Below are positions 1-8,476 of a stretch of DNA of 64,000 nt, in pieces (position 1 is the first letter of the stretch; every line of letters starts with the position of its first letter). The stretch is taken from positions 124,001 through 188,000 of the forward strand of contig NZ_JAHNZT010000005.1 in assembly GCF_019039035.1 (NCBI RefSeq). The letters are read 5' to 3'. This stretch comes from Citreicoccus inhibens. GTDB taxonomy: Bacteria; Myxococcota; Myxococcia; Myxococcales; Myxococcaceae. The translations under genes and the position numbers were made by a program. Under the pieces are notes generated by a model. It saw nothing but the letters and a program-made list of their open reading frames with translations. It was not told the DNA's origin and searched no databases.

Positions 1-1412
1 TGACGGAGGCCGAGGGCAACTGGACGCCGATGGAGTTCTCGCGCGATGGCTCGAGGCTGCTCGTGCGGCAGTACCGCGCCGCGGATGACGCGGACCTGCA
101 CGTGGTGGACGTGAAGACGGGCGAGCGCCGCCCGCTCACCCCGAAGGAGGACAAAGGCAGCGTGGACAGCGCCGTGTTCTCCCAGGACGGCAAGGCCGTG
201 TACCTGGTGACGGACCGCTACAGCGACTTCGCCGAGCTATACCGCGTGGAGCTGTCCCAGGCGCCCGGCACCGCGGCGCCCCGCGCGTTGACCTCTTCGC
301 TGCACTGGAACGTGAAGGATGTCTCGCTGTCCGCGGACGGGCGCCGGTTGGCGGTGCACGTCAACGAGGATGGGTACAGCCGCCTGTACCTGCTCGACAC
401 GCGCACTCAGGCCCTGGCTCCGGTGGAGTTGCCGCGCGGCGTGATGGGCGACGTGTTGTTCCCCGCGTCGCGCTCGGATGCGGTGTTCTTCTCGCTGATG
501 TCCGCGCGCGTGCCCTTGGATGTCTTCTCGGTCGACCTGCGCGCGCGCAAGACGACGCGGTGGACTCGCTCCGAGGTCGGCGGGTTGGATGCGGAGACCT
601 TCGTGGAGCCCGAGCTGGTGCGCTATCCGTCCACGGATAGCGTGCGGGTGCCGGCCTTCCTCTACAAGCCGCGAGGCGCCGCCGGAAAGCTGCCCGTGGT
701 GGTGCTCTTCCACGGCGGTCCGGAGGGCCAGAGCGTGCCGGGCTTCAGCACCTTCATTCAATTGCTGGCGACCGAGCTGGGCATGGCGGTGCTGGTGCCC
801 AACGTGCGGGGTTCGGACGGCTACGGGAAGGCCTACCGCGCCATGGATGACGGCGTGAAGCGCGAGCAGAGCCTGGCGGACATCGGCGCGACGCTGGACT
901 TCGTTGGCACGCGCCCGGACCTGGATGCCGCGCGGGTGGGCGTCTACGGCGGCTCATATGGCGGCTACATGACGCTGGCCACCGTGGCCTTCTTCCCCGA
1001 GCGCGTGCGCGCGGCGGTGGACGTGGTGGGCATCTCCTCGCTGCCGTCGTTCCTCCAGAGCACCCAGGCCTACCGGCGGGACCTGCGACGCGCGGAGTAT
1101 GGTGACGAGCGCGACCCGGCCGTGCGCCAGGTGCAGGAGCGCATCTCCCCGCTGGGGTCGGTGCAGAAGATTCGCGCGGCGCTCTATGTCCAGCAGGGCG
1201 CCAACGACCCGCGCGTGCCCCAGTCCGAGGCCGAGCAGATCGTCCAGGCGGTACGCGCGAAGGGCTCGGACGTTTGGTATCTGCTGGCTACGGATGAAGG
1301 CCACGGCTTCCAGAAGAAGGAGAACCGCGACTTCGCGCAGGTGACGGCCGCGATGTTCTTCGAGAAGTATCTGGGGGCGGACGAGGCACCCGGGAAGAAA
1401 GAGGGGCGCTGA
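1..1412 (+). CDS. S9 family prolyl oligopeptidase-type serine peptidase (5' partial)
   Basis: The reading frame is open from the left edge (in frame from base 3), so the start lies outside the window. The first part consists of beta-propeller (PD40/WD40-like) blades with repeated S-x-D-G turns. The last 250 residues form an alpha/beta-hydrolase peptidase domain. The nucleophile serine is in G-G-S-Y-G-G-Y near base 953, the catalytic Asp in G-A-N-D-P-R-V-P near 1205 and the His in E-G-H-G-F near 1303, so the triad is complete. Members cleave short peptides or remove N-terminal dipeptides, and in these bacteria they are commonly exported; the signal sequence, if any, is not visible here. The exact substrate cannot be told. 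It is followed by a 36-bp gap and a separate small gene with its own strong ribosome binding site. Confidence 0.93.
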   Translation, partial: TEAEGNWTPMEFSRDGSRLLVRQYRAADDADLHVVDVKTGERRPLTPKEDKGSVDSAVFSQDGKAVYLVTDRYSDFAELYRVELSQAPGTAAPRALTSSLHWNVKDVSLSADGRRLAVHVNEDGYSRLYLLDTRTQALAPVELPRGVMGDVLFPASRSDAVFFSLMSARVPLDVFSVDLRARKTTRWTRSEVGGLDAETFVEPELVRYPSTDSVRVPAFLYKPRGAAGKLPVVVLFHGGPEGQSVPGFSTFIQLLATELGMAVLVPNVRGSDGYGKAYRAMDDGVKREQSLADIGATLDFVGTRPDLDAARVGVYGGSYGGYMTLATVAFFPERVRAAVDVVGISSLPSFLQSTQAYRRDLRRAEYGDERDPAVRQVQERISPLGSVQKIRAALYVQQGANDPRVPQSEAEQIVQAVRAKGSDVWYLLATDEGHGFQKKENRDFAQVTAAMFFEKYLGADEAPGKKEGR

Positions 1413-1448
1413 GCCGTAGAGGGCTTCGCGTCCCAGAGGAGGGCAGCC

Positions 1449-1994
1449 ATGAAGCGTGTCATGCGGCCGTTGCGCCGAGGCGTGGGAATCCTGGGAGTGC
1501 TGGTGGGCGCCGGGGTGGCCTTGGCCGCCAGCCGTCCGGATGCCATCGGGCTGCACATCGCCCGGGAGTCCTGGAACCTGGTGCTGACGCAGGATGCGAT
1601 CTCCGGCCCGGAGTTCCAGCTCGCTCGCAAGCCGGGCGTGCTCCGGGGGCGCACCGTCCTGGGCGACGTGCACCTCACCCTCACCGACACCACCGTGACG
1701 GGCGTGGTGGGTGTGCAGACGGTGAACCTGAAGGTGAAGCGCGAAGGCGCGGCGCTGGTGGCGGAAGGTGGCTTCGCGGGGCGCCCCGCGGAGCTGCGGC
1801 TGTCCCCGGACGGGCTGCGCGTGTATGTGCGCGACTGCACCTACACGCTGAAGGCGAAGGAGGCGGGGCGCGTCTACGAGGGGCGCCGCAGCTGCGACAG
1901 CCTCACCGTTCCGGAGAGCGAAATCTCGCTGCCGGAGGAGTTCCTGGCCGCTCCCATCGCCGAGCAGGCCGCGGTGCTGTTGTTGGCGCTGTAG
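1449..1994 (+). CDS. Secreted hypothetical protein, 181 aa
   Basis: I do not recognise this family. A basic N-terminus (MKRVMRPLRRG) is followed by a hydrophobic stretch ending in A-L-A-A near residue 27, a typical Sec signal peptide. The mature part is rich in beta-strand-like alternation (V-T-L/G-V-V-G-V patterns) and has two cysteines, C-T-Y and S-C-D, that could form a disulfide. A strong ribosome binding site (AGAGGAGGG, 1435-1443) precedes the ATG and decides the start. The gene lies between the S9 peptidase and a Cys-rich secreted protein on the same strand, so all three may be co-transcribed. A periplasmic or surface role is inferred from the signal peptide only. Confidence 0.8.
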   Translation: MKRVMRPLRRGVGILGVLVGAGVALAASRPDAIGLHIARESWNLVLTQDAISGPEFQLARKPGVLRGRTVLGDVHLTLTDTTVTGVVGVQTVNLKVKREGAALVAEGGFAGRPAELRLSPDGLRVYVRDCTYTLKAKEAGRVYEGRRSCDSLTVPESEISLPEEFLAAPIAEQAAVLLLAL

Positions 1995-2024
1995 TTCTCG
2001 CGTCGCGTCGGGGAGGCCGCGCGG

Positions 2025-3032
2025 GTGAACCCTCGCACGCTGTCGATTGGCATCGCCCTCACCGCCGCCGCCGTGGCGGTGGGGGTGGGCATCTGGCTGG
2101 GCCGGCCTCCGCCGCCGTTGCGCCTTCAGCCCGTCCTCCCGGAGCCGCTGCTCCGGTCCTTCCCGGACGCCAAACCGTCGCGTGACGTCACGCTCAGCGA
2201 TGGCGTCCGCCTGCCGAATGTCCCCGAGCGTTGCGCGCCGGATGACGCGGGCTCGCTCGAGTGCCGCGATGACTGCGCGTCCGACGCGGACTGTCCCGGG
2301 GGCGCGCTGTGCGTGACGCACCCGCTCTTCGGTCATCGCGCGTGTGAGCGCCGCACCAACCTGTGCGAGCGCGCGCGCGACTGCGCGACGGGGCAGGTAT
2401 GCCACGCCGAGGGGACGTCGGCCTCGGGCGCCGCGGTGCGCCGGTGTCAGGAGGATGGAAAGCGCCGCGCGGGCGAGTCCTGCACCCTGTCCGCGATGTC
2501 ACCCGAGGAGGCGTGTCAGCCGGGGCTTGCCTGCGTGTGGGAGCGCTGTGGAACGCCGTGCACGGTGCGCGCGCCGGATGCGTGTCCGCCGGGTTGGGAG
2601 TGCGCGCCCGGAGCATTTCGCGTGACAGGCGCCTGCGTGGCTTCGTGTCGCGAGCAGCCGTGTCCACGCGGGACGCGTTGCGAGTCGGTGAGCGAGGGCG
2701 GCATCCCCCTCTGTCACCGCTTCGTGGGCCCGGACTGTCTCGGCGGCGAGTCCTGCGCCGAGGGGCAGGACTGTCTGCGGGGCTTCGCCGAGCCGAGCCT
2801 GGAGACGCAGGCCTTCGAGTGTCGCGCCCGCTGCGACGCGAGCCACGCCTGCCCGAAGGGCCTGTCCTGCGACGAGCGCAGCGGCTACTGCCTGCGCCCG
2901 TGCTCTCGGGACGCGGACTGCGCCGCGCCCGAGCGCTGTCACGTCCTCGACCCCGTCACCCAGCAGATGGGCTGCGCGGTCATCGCCGAGGGGCTCCCGG
3001 CCCGCTCCCAGCGGAGCGAGCCGAGGCCCTGA
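2025..3032 (+). CDS. Membrane-anchored Cys-rich protein, 335 aa
   Basis: The protein begins at a GTG with a short N-terminus followed by one hydrophobic segment (about residues 6-25) that acts as signal anchor or uncleaved signal peptide. A Pro-rich linker follows. The remaining 260 residues contain about 34 cysteines in repeated C-x(3-6)-C-x(4-6)-C modules such as C-R-D-D-C-A-S-D-A-D-C, the disulfide-rich pattern frequent in myxobacterial secreted proteins. No catalytic motif is visible. It converges with the subtilisin-like gene on the other strand with only 6 bp between the stop codons. That neighbour ends in a very similar Cys-rich tail, so a shared surface-binding role is possible but unproven. 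Confidence 0.82.
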   Translation: MNPRTLSIGIALTAAAVAVGVGIWLGRPPPPLRLQPVLPEPLLRSFPDAKPSRDVTLSDGVRLPNVPERCAPDDAGSLECRDDCASDADCPGGALCVTHPLFGHRACERRTNLCERARDCATGQVCHAEGTSASGAAVRRCQEDGKRRAGESCTLSAMSPEEACQPGLACVWERCGTPCTVRAPDACPPGWECAPGAFRVTGACVASCREQPCPRGTRCESVSEGGIPLCHRFVGPDCLGGESCAEGQDCLRGFAEPSLETQAFECRARCDASHACPKGLSCDERSGYCLRPCSRDADCAAPERCHVLDPVTQQMGCAVIAEGLPARSQRSEPRP

Positions 3033-3038
3033 GCCGCG

Positions 3039-5456
3039 CTACTGCGGAACGCAGGCGCCGTTGCCCGCGTTGTCCGGCGCGCAGATGTAGCCGGTGCGGC
3101 AAGAGCCCTGGGTGCCGATGCCGCTGCACGTGGCGAAGCAGTACGCGTTGGCGACATCGCTGGTGGCGTAGCACTTGGAGCCGGACGGGCAGCTCGACGA
3201 CACGCAGCTCAGGGTGCAGTAGCCGCTCGGGTAGTTGGTGGCGCAGATGCCACCCGTGCCGCACTGGCTGTCCTTCGTGCACGGCTGACCGACCAACGAC
3301 GTGGGCTCGGGGTCGGAGGACTCGCCCGGGGCGAGCGAGAAGCTGATGTCCTGCACCGTGATGCCCGTCTTCACATCGAAGGACTCGAACTCGGTGGCAT
3401 CGCGCCAGTAGCCCACGCGCTCGCCGTCCTCGAAGAGCTCGCCGTCGCCGTCCTCGTCGATGGTCGCCAGCGCGTAGTACGTGTGGGGCGTGAGCTTGGC
3501 GCTGTAGTGGTAGCCGCCCGTCGCGGGCACCAGGAGCACGGCGTCCTTGTCTACCTGCCACGCTCCGGTCTTGTCCTGGTAGGCGAACGCGATGAGCGCG
3601 TCCTTGTCCTGCAGGCTGCCCACCTTGAACTTCACCAGCACGTTGGCGGTGCCTCCCGGGCTCGCGGTGAGGGTGAGCTGGGCCACGTAGTCGCCCACGG
3701 GCAGCGAGCCCTGCTTGACGGTGACGGACACCAGCGTCGACTTGTAGGCGTCCACGGACACCGAGTTGGAGGAGACGGACACCGCCGAGGACTGCGTGCC
3801 CGCGACGGTGATGCCCACCTGGAGCTTGCCGCCGCCCGTGTTGCGCACGGCGAGTTGCTGCGTGCCGCCTCCGGTGAAGGAGAGCTGCGTGGTGCTGATG
3901 GCCAGCTTGGGCGGAGCATTGGGGTCACCGCCGCCCTTGGCCCGCAGCACGGCGGCCTGCGCGTTGACGAGTCCCGCGCCACAGCCCTCGGCGCACTGGC
4001 TGGTCGTATCGGCCGTGTCCTTGAGGATGTTCTCCACCTCCGTGGCGGTGAGCGCGGGGTTGACGGCGAGCATCAGCGCCACGACTCCGGCCACGTGCGG
4101 CGCGGCCATGCTGGTGCCGTTGTAGAAGCCGTATGAGGGCTGCCTGTTGCTGTCCGGCAGGGTGGACAGCACGCCGTCCGGGAAGCCGTCGCCGTTGCGG
4201 TCCTCGCTCGTCTGGCCACCGGTGGCCATGACATCCACCACCGAGCCGAAGTTGGAGTAGCTGGCGCGCCGGCCGTCGAAGCGCACCGCGCCCACGCAGA
4301 TGACGTTCTGCATGTTGCAGGGGAACGTGCCCGAGGCGTTCACGTTCTCGTTGCCCGCGGCGATGACGAAGATGGCGTTGCGCGTGTTGACCGCGGTGTT
4401 GACGATGTCCTGCACGGACTGCGGCGCGGAGCCCGTGCCGCCCAGGCTCAGGTTGACCACGCGCGCGGGCGTGGTGTTCGCGCGCACGCCGGGCACGGTG
4501 CCGCCCGTGGCCCAGTTCATGCCCGCCGCGATGTCCGCCAGCGTGCCGCCGTTGGTGCCCAGCACGCGCACGGGGAGCACCTTGCCCTTCCAGGTGACAC
4601 CCGCCACGCCCAGCTTGTTGTTGGACACGGCGCCGATGGTCCCCGCCACGTGCGTGCCGTGGAAGGAAGAGCTGCCGCTCGGGCCGTCGTTGCCCATGTC
4701 CGTGGGGTCGTTGTCCGGGCCGTCTCCGTCACCGGCGGCGCTGGCGCTGGAGATGAGGTCGATGCCCGGCAGGATGCGCGCGTCCAGGTCCGGGTGCTTG
4801 GTGATGCCGGTGTCCACCACTGCCACCACCATGGAGTCGATGCCCGTGGTGATGTCCCACGCGGCCGGCAGGTTCATGTTCGCGTAGTGCCACTGGCGCG
4901 CGTAGTAGGGGTCATCCGGCACCGCGAAGGACGTCACCTTCAGGTTGCTCTCCGCGTAGCGAACGCCGGGCGTCACCGAGAGCTGCTTCACGATGCCCTC
5001 GTGCTCGTCCCGCGCCAGCGCGCGCACGGGCGCCGCGCCGGACTGGGCCTGCACCACGTCCGGCGAATAGCGCAGCACGTGGAGGTACTCGCTGATGAAG
5101 CCCAGGTGCGTCGCGCGGTAGCCGGGCATGCGCGCCCGCTCGAGCGCCGCGTCCTTCGACAGGTTGGCCTCATCGAAGCGGACGATGACCTCGCCCGGGA
5201 TGAGCGAGTCCTGGGGCGGAGGCGAGGCGTGGGTCACCTCGCGGGCGGCGACGGCGCGGTGAACGGCGCCCGTCAGGTCGCGAAGCTCGGACGCGGGAAG
5301 GCGAGGCGACACCACCGCGGCGCTCGCGGCGCCCGAGCGGAAGGGCGTCAGCGTGCCCTGCACGGTCCCCGTGGTGGGGTCGGGTTGTGTGGGTTCCTCG
5401 GTGGAGGGGCAGCCTGCGCATGCCAGCAGCGCCAGGATGGCAAGACGGCGAATCAT
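3039..5456 (-). CDS. Subtilisin-like S8 serine peptidase lipoprotein with Cys-rich C-terminus, 805 aa
   Basis: An N-terminal signal with a lipobox-like end (L-L-A-C-A-G-C, residues 10-16) suggests a lipoprotein. An inhibitor-like prodomain covers roughly residues 85-170. The catalytic domain has D215 in V-V-D-T-G, H266 in H-G-T-H-V-A-G, the oxyanion N369 in A-A-G-N-E and S449 in G-T-S-M-A-A-P-H, so the peptidase should be active. Residues around 515-615 form a beta-sandwich module. The last 80 residues hold a dozen cysteines in C-x(4)-D-x-x-C-type modules like those of the convergent neighbour. Such proteases are abundant in predatory myxobacteria and digest extracellular protein; that role here is an inference. 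Its 5' side faces away from the histidine kinase gene that ends 91 bp upstream. Confidence 0.95.
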   Translation of the reverse strand: MIRRLAILALLACAGCPSTEEPTQPDPTTGTVQGTLTPFRSGAASAAVVSPRLPASELRDLTGAVHRAVAAREVTHASPPPQDSLIPGEVIVRFDEANLSKDAALERARMPGYRATHLGFISEYLHVLRYSPDVVQAQSGAAPVRALARDEHEGIVKQLSVTPGVRYAESNLKVTSFAVPDDPYYARQWHYANMNLPAAWDITTGIDSMVVAVVDTGITKHPDLDARILPGIDLISSASAAGDGDGPDNDPTDMGNDGPSGSSSFHGTHVAGTIGAVSNNKLGVAGVTWKGKVLPVRVLGTNGGTLADIAAGMNWATGGTVPGVRANTTPARVVNLSLGGTGSAPQSVQDIVNTAVNTRNAIFVIAAGNENVNASGTFPCNMQNVICVGAVRFDGRRASYSNFGSVVDVMATGGQTSEDRNGDGFPDGVLSTLPDSNRQPSYGFYNGTSMAAPHVAGVVALMLAVNPALTATEVENILKDTADTTSQCAEGCGAGLVNAQAAVLRAKGGGDPNAPPKLAISTTQLSFTGGGTQQLAVRNTGGGKLQVGITVAGTQSSAVSVSSNSVSVDAYKSTLVSVTVKQGSLPVGDYVAQLTLTASPGGTANVLVKFKVGSLQDKDALIAFAYQDKTGAWQVDKDAVLLVPATGGYHYSAKLTPHTYYALATIDEDGDGELFEDGERVGYWRDATEFESFDVKTGITVQDISFSLAPGESSDPEPTSLVGQPCTKDSQCGTGGICATNYPSGYCTLSCVSSSCPSGSKCYATSDVANAYCFATCSGIGTQGSCRTGYICAPDNAGNGACVPQ

Positions 5457-5547
5457 GAAGAGGTCCTTGGACAGGTGGAAGTCGCGCGGACGCTAGAGCC
5501 GCGCAGGCGCGCGCGTCCAGGCAGCCGCGCACTCCCGCCTGCTTGCT

Positions 5548-8229
5548 TCAGCCGCGTGGCAGCTCGACGGTGAAGGTGGAACCCACCCCCAACTCGCTGT
5601 GCACGGTGATGCGCCCGCCCATCGCCTCGACAATCTGTCGGGCAATCCACAGCCCCAGTCCGAAGCCGCCGTAGTTGCGCTCGGACACGGCGCGTTCGAA
5701 GCGGTGGAACAGCCGTGACAGGTGCTCGGTCGCGATGCCGATGCCGCCGTCGCGCACCTCCAGGCGCACGTTCTTGGGGAAGCACGCGAGCGCCACCCGC
5801 ACCGGGTTGCCCCGGCCGTACTTCACGGCGTTGGAGAGCAGGTTGGTGAGGACCTGGTCCAGCCGCAGCCGGTCCCATTCGCCGTGGGCCTCGGGCGAGA
5901 GCACCAGGTCCAGCGGCGTGTCGGTGCGCGCCAGCTCGGGCTCGAAGCGCTCCGCCACCTCGCGCACGAGCGCGCCCAGCTCCAGCGGCTCCGGCCGCAG
6001 CTCCAGTCGGCCCGCGCTGATGCGCGACACATCCAACAGATCGTTCACGAGCTGCGTCTGGCGCTTCACCTGCCGCTCCACCATCTCCAGGCCCCGGCGC
6101 AGCCGCTCTGGAGAGGGCACGCCGCCCGAGTGGCCCAGTCCCGCGAGCAGCCGCTGCACCTGCATCTGGAGCGCGGTGATGGGCGTCTTCAGCTCGTGGC
6201 TCGCGATGGAGAGGAACTCCTCGCGCAGCCGGATGGCCTGCCGGGCCTCGCGGTACAGGCGCGCGTTGTCGATGGCCAGCGCCGCCCGACGCGCCAGCTC
6301 CTGCGCCAGCGCCAGGTCCTGCGGGTCGTACGCGCGCCGCGAGGTGACGAAGGAGAGCGCGCCAATCGTCTGGCCGCGCACGCGCAACGGCACGCACAGG
6401 TAGGCGCAGCGGCTCGAGGTCTCGGACGGCCCCGAGCGCAGCTCCGGCTTGCCCGAGCTGATGACCCGCGACACCACCGCCACCCCCGGCGCGGGCATGT
6501 CTCCGGCGGGCCCATGGCAGGTCGCGGCCTCCGGCGTCGAGGCGGTGGCCACGCAGCGCACGCCGCCCAGCCCATCCGCCAGGAAGACGCCACAGGACTC
6601 CGCGTGCGCGGGCACCGCCAGGTGGGCCACGCGCTCCAGCGTCTCCTCCTGCTCCAGGCTGCCCGCGAGCACACCGCCGGCCTCCGCGAGGAAGCGCTGC
6701 ATCTCCTCGCCGCGCTGGCGCTCGGTGATGTCCACCACCACGCTCAGACATTGGGGCGGTCCGCTCGCGGGCCGCACGAGCCCCGTCCACAGCGCCACCT
6801 GGACGGTGCCGCCGTCGCGCCTGAGCCGCTCCGTCTCCGCGCCCGCGAGCACCGTGCCCTGCGTCACCCGCTCCAGGTGCTGGCGGAACTCCTCCTGCCG
6901 AGACTCGGGCACCGCGGGCAGCACCTGGCCAATCACCTCTTCGGCCGTCCACCCCAGCATGCGCTCGGCGGCGGGGTTCCACAGCCGCACGATTCCATCC
7001 GGGTCCAGCAGCATGATGGCCGCCGGGCTCGCCTGGATGACGGCCTCCAGCGTCTGGTGCGCCTGCCGCATCGCGGCCCGCGCGCGCTTCTCCTGCTCCA
7101 ACAGCCGCGCGCGCGCCAGGGCCTGCGCCGCGTGGTGCGCCACGAGCAGGAGGAAGGCCCGCTCGTCGTCGTCGAAGCGGTGGGGCAGGGCGAAGGCGAA
7201 CAGCAGCGCGCCCAGGGCGCGGCCATCCACCACCAGCGGCAGGCACACGGACGAGGGGGACTGCTGAAGGGCGAAGTGCGGCCCGCGGGCGTCCACCTCG
7301 GGGAAGCGCGCGGCCAGCTCGTCCGGGCCCTCCAGCCACACCGGCTGCAGCTCCTGGAGGCACTCGCGCATGGGCGTGCGCTTGTGCAGCGGCACGACGC
7401 GGAACAGCTCCGTCATGGCCGGGGCGTAGCCCGCGCACCGCAAGAGCCGCGCCTGGGCATCCCCCTGCTCCAGCAGCCACAGGCCGCCGTTGCGCGCGCC
7501 CACCGCCTCCAGCCCCTGGTCGATGACGATCTCCGCCACGCGCGACGCGGTGAGCACCTCGGACAGCTCGGCGGTGACGTGCTGGAGTCGCGCCAGCCGC
7601 CCCGCGGCCACCTCCGCCGCCTGTCGCGCCTGGCGCTCGGCCGCGTAGGCGCGCGCTACATCCAGGGCGATGGCCGCGCGGTCCGCCAGCTCCTGGAGCA
7701 ACAGCCGCTCGCCCCCGTCGAAGCGGCGCTCCTGCTCCTCGCGCCACACGGTCAGCGTCCCCAACGTGTGCCCGCGGGCGCGCAAGGGCAGCACCAGCAA
7801 GTGATGAAAAGGGAAGCGGTCCATGGCGCCCGGGTAGGGCCCCGGCAGCACGCGCCGCAGGTCCTCCACGGTGACGTCCTCCACGCCCAGCGCCTCACCC
7901 GACCGCATCACCTCGCCCGCCACGCCCTCGTCCGCGCGCACCAGGGGCGCGGTGAGCGCCTGGAACAGCGGACGCACCTCCGGCACACACGACGCCGACG
8001 CGACGGTGCGCAACCACCGCCCATCCTCCAGGAGCAGCCGCAGCGCACACGCCGAGCCCAGCAGCGGAACCACCAGCCCGCACAACCGCTCCATGACCGC
8101 CGGGGACTCCAGGCTCGCATCGGCCAGGACCCGAGACGCCTCGGCCAGCAGGGCCAGGCGCTCCTCGATTTCCGGAGCGTGGGCCCCGTACTGCCGTCCC
8201 TCGCCGAGCCTGGAAGCCGCCATGGTCAT
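5548..8229 (-). CDS. Multi-GAF/PAS hybrid-sensor histidine kinase without receiver, 893 aa
   Basis: Domain order is GAF (about residues 15-170), second GAF (about 190-350), PAS with PAC (about 370-490, G-I-V-R-L-W-N-P-A-A-E), third GAF (about 500-640), HisKA and HATPase. The phosphoacceptor His is in S-I-A-S-H-E-L-K-T-P. The ATPase domain shows N-box N-L-L-S-N-A-V-K-Y, G1 D-G-G-I-G-I and G2 G-F-G-L-G-L-W. No transmembrane segment or receiver is seen, so it is a cytosolic sensor that must act on a separate response regulator; none is adjacent. Upstream in-frame starts exist up to 8298, but the ATG at 8229 is preceded by the GGTGGGGGC-like ribosome binding site and suits the GAF boundary. It is divergent from kup, sharing a 247-bp promoter region, which raises but does not prove a link to ion or osmotic sensing. 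Confidence 0.93.
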   Translation of the reverse strand: MTMAASRLGEGRQYGAHAPEIEERLALLAEASRVLADASLESPAVMERLCGLVVPLLGSACALRLLLEDGRWLRTVASASCVPEVRPLFQALTAPLVRADEGVAGEVMRSGEALGVEDVTVEDLRRVLPGPYPGAMDRFPFHHLLVLPLRARGHTLGTLTVWREEQERRFDGGERLLLQELADRAAIALDVARAYAAERQARQAAEVAAGRLARLQHVTAELSEVLTASRVAEIVIDQGLEAVGARNGGLWLLEQGDAQARLLRCAGYAPAMTELFRVVPLHKRTPMRECLQELQPVWLEGPDELAARFPEVDARGPHFALQQSPSSVCLPLVVDGRALGALLFAFALPHRFDDDERAFLLLVAHHAAQALARARLLEQEKRARAAMRQAHQTLEAVIQASPAAIMLLDPDGIVRLWNPAAERMLGWTAEEVIGQVLPAVPESRQEEFRQHLERVTQGTVLAGAETERLRRDGGTVQVALWTGLVRPASGPPQCLSVVVDITERQRGEEMQRFLAEAGGVLAGSLEQEETLERVAHLAVPAHAESCGVFLADGLGGVRCVATASTPEAATCHGPAGDMPAPGVAVVSRVISSGKPELRSGPSETSSRCAYLCVPLRVRGQTIGALSFVTSRRAYDPQDLALAQELARRAALAIDNARLYREARQAIRLREEFLSIASHELKTPITALQMQVQRLLAGLGHSGGVPSPERLRRGLEMVERQVKRQTQLVNDLLDVSRISAGRLELRPEPLELGALVREVAERFEPELARTDTPLDLVLSPEAHGEWDRLRLDQVLTNLLSNAVKYGRGNPVRVALACFPKNVRLEVRDGGIGIATEHLSRLFHRFERAVSERNYGGFGLGLWIARQIVEAMGGRITVHSELGVGSTFTVELPRG

Positions 8230-8476
8230 CACGCCCCCACCTGGGTCATGGGAGCACGGACGCGGCGGCCCGGGGCAGGCGCTCGCCCCGCACATCAAGG
8301 ATGGACAACACCCGGTCCCCCGGATTGTTCGCCCTCAACGCTTCGCCTGCTCCCTGGTGTCGCACCTGAAGTGCCGTCGTAGCAGGGGTTACATTTGTCT
8401 ACCTTGGCCGCGGAAAACACAGAGCTGCCTCGCGGCTTGGGTTGCGACGGTATGGGGTTCGGCTAAAGCGGGGCCC

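Noticed and set aside
5722..8382. 886-codon plus-strand frame across the GAF/PAS kinase
   Set aside because: Shadow frame; the minus strand encodes all kinase motifs.
8398..8476. Possible c-di-AMP (ydaO) riboswitch before kup
   Set aside because: Only isolated G-rich bits were found and the conserved core elements could not be placed.
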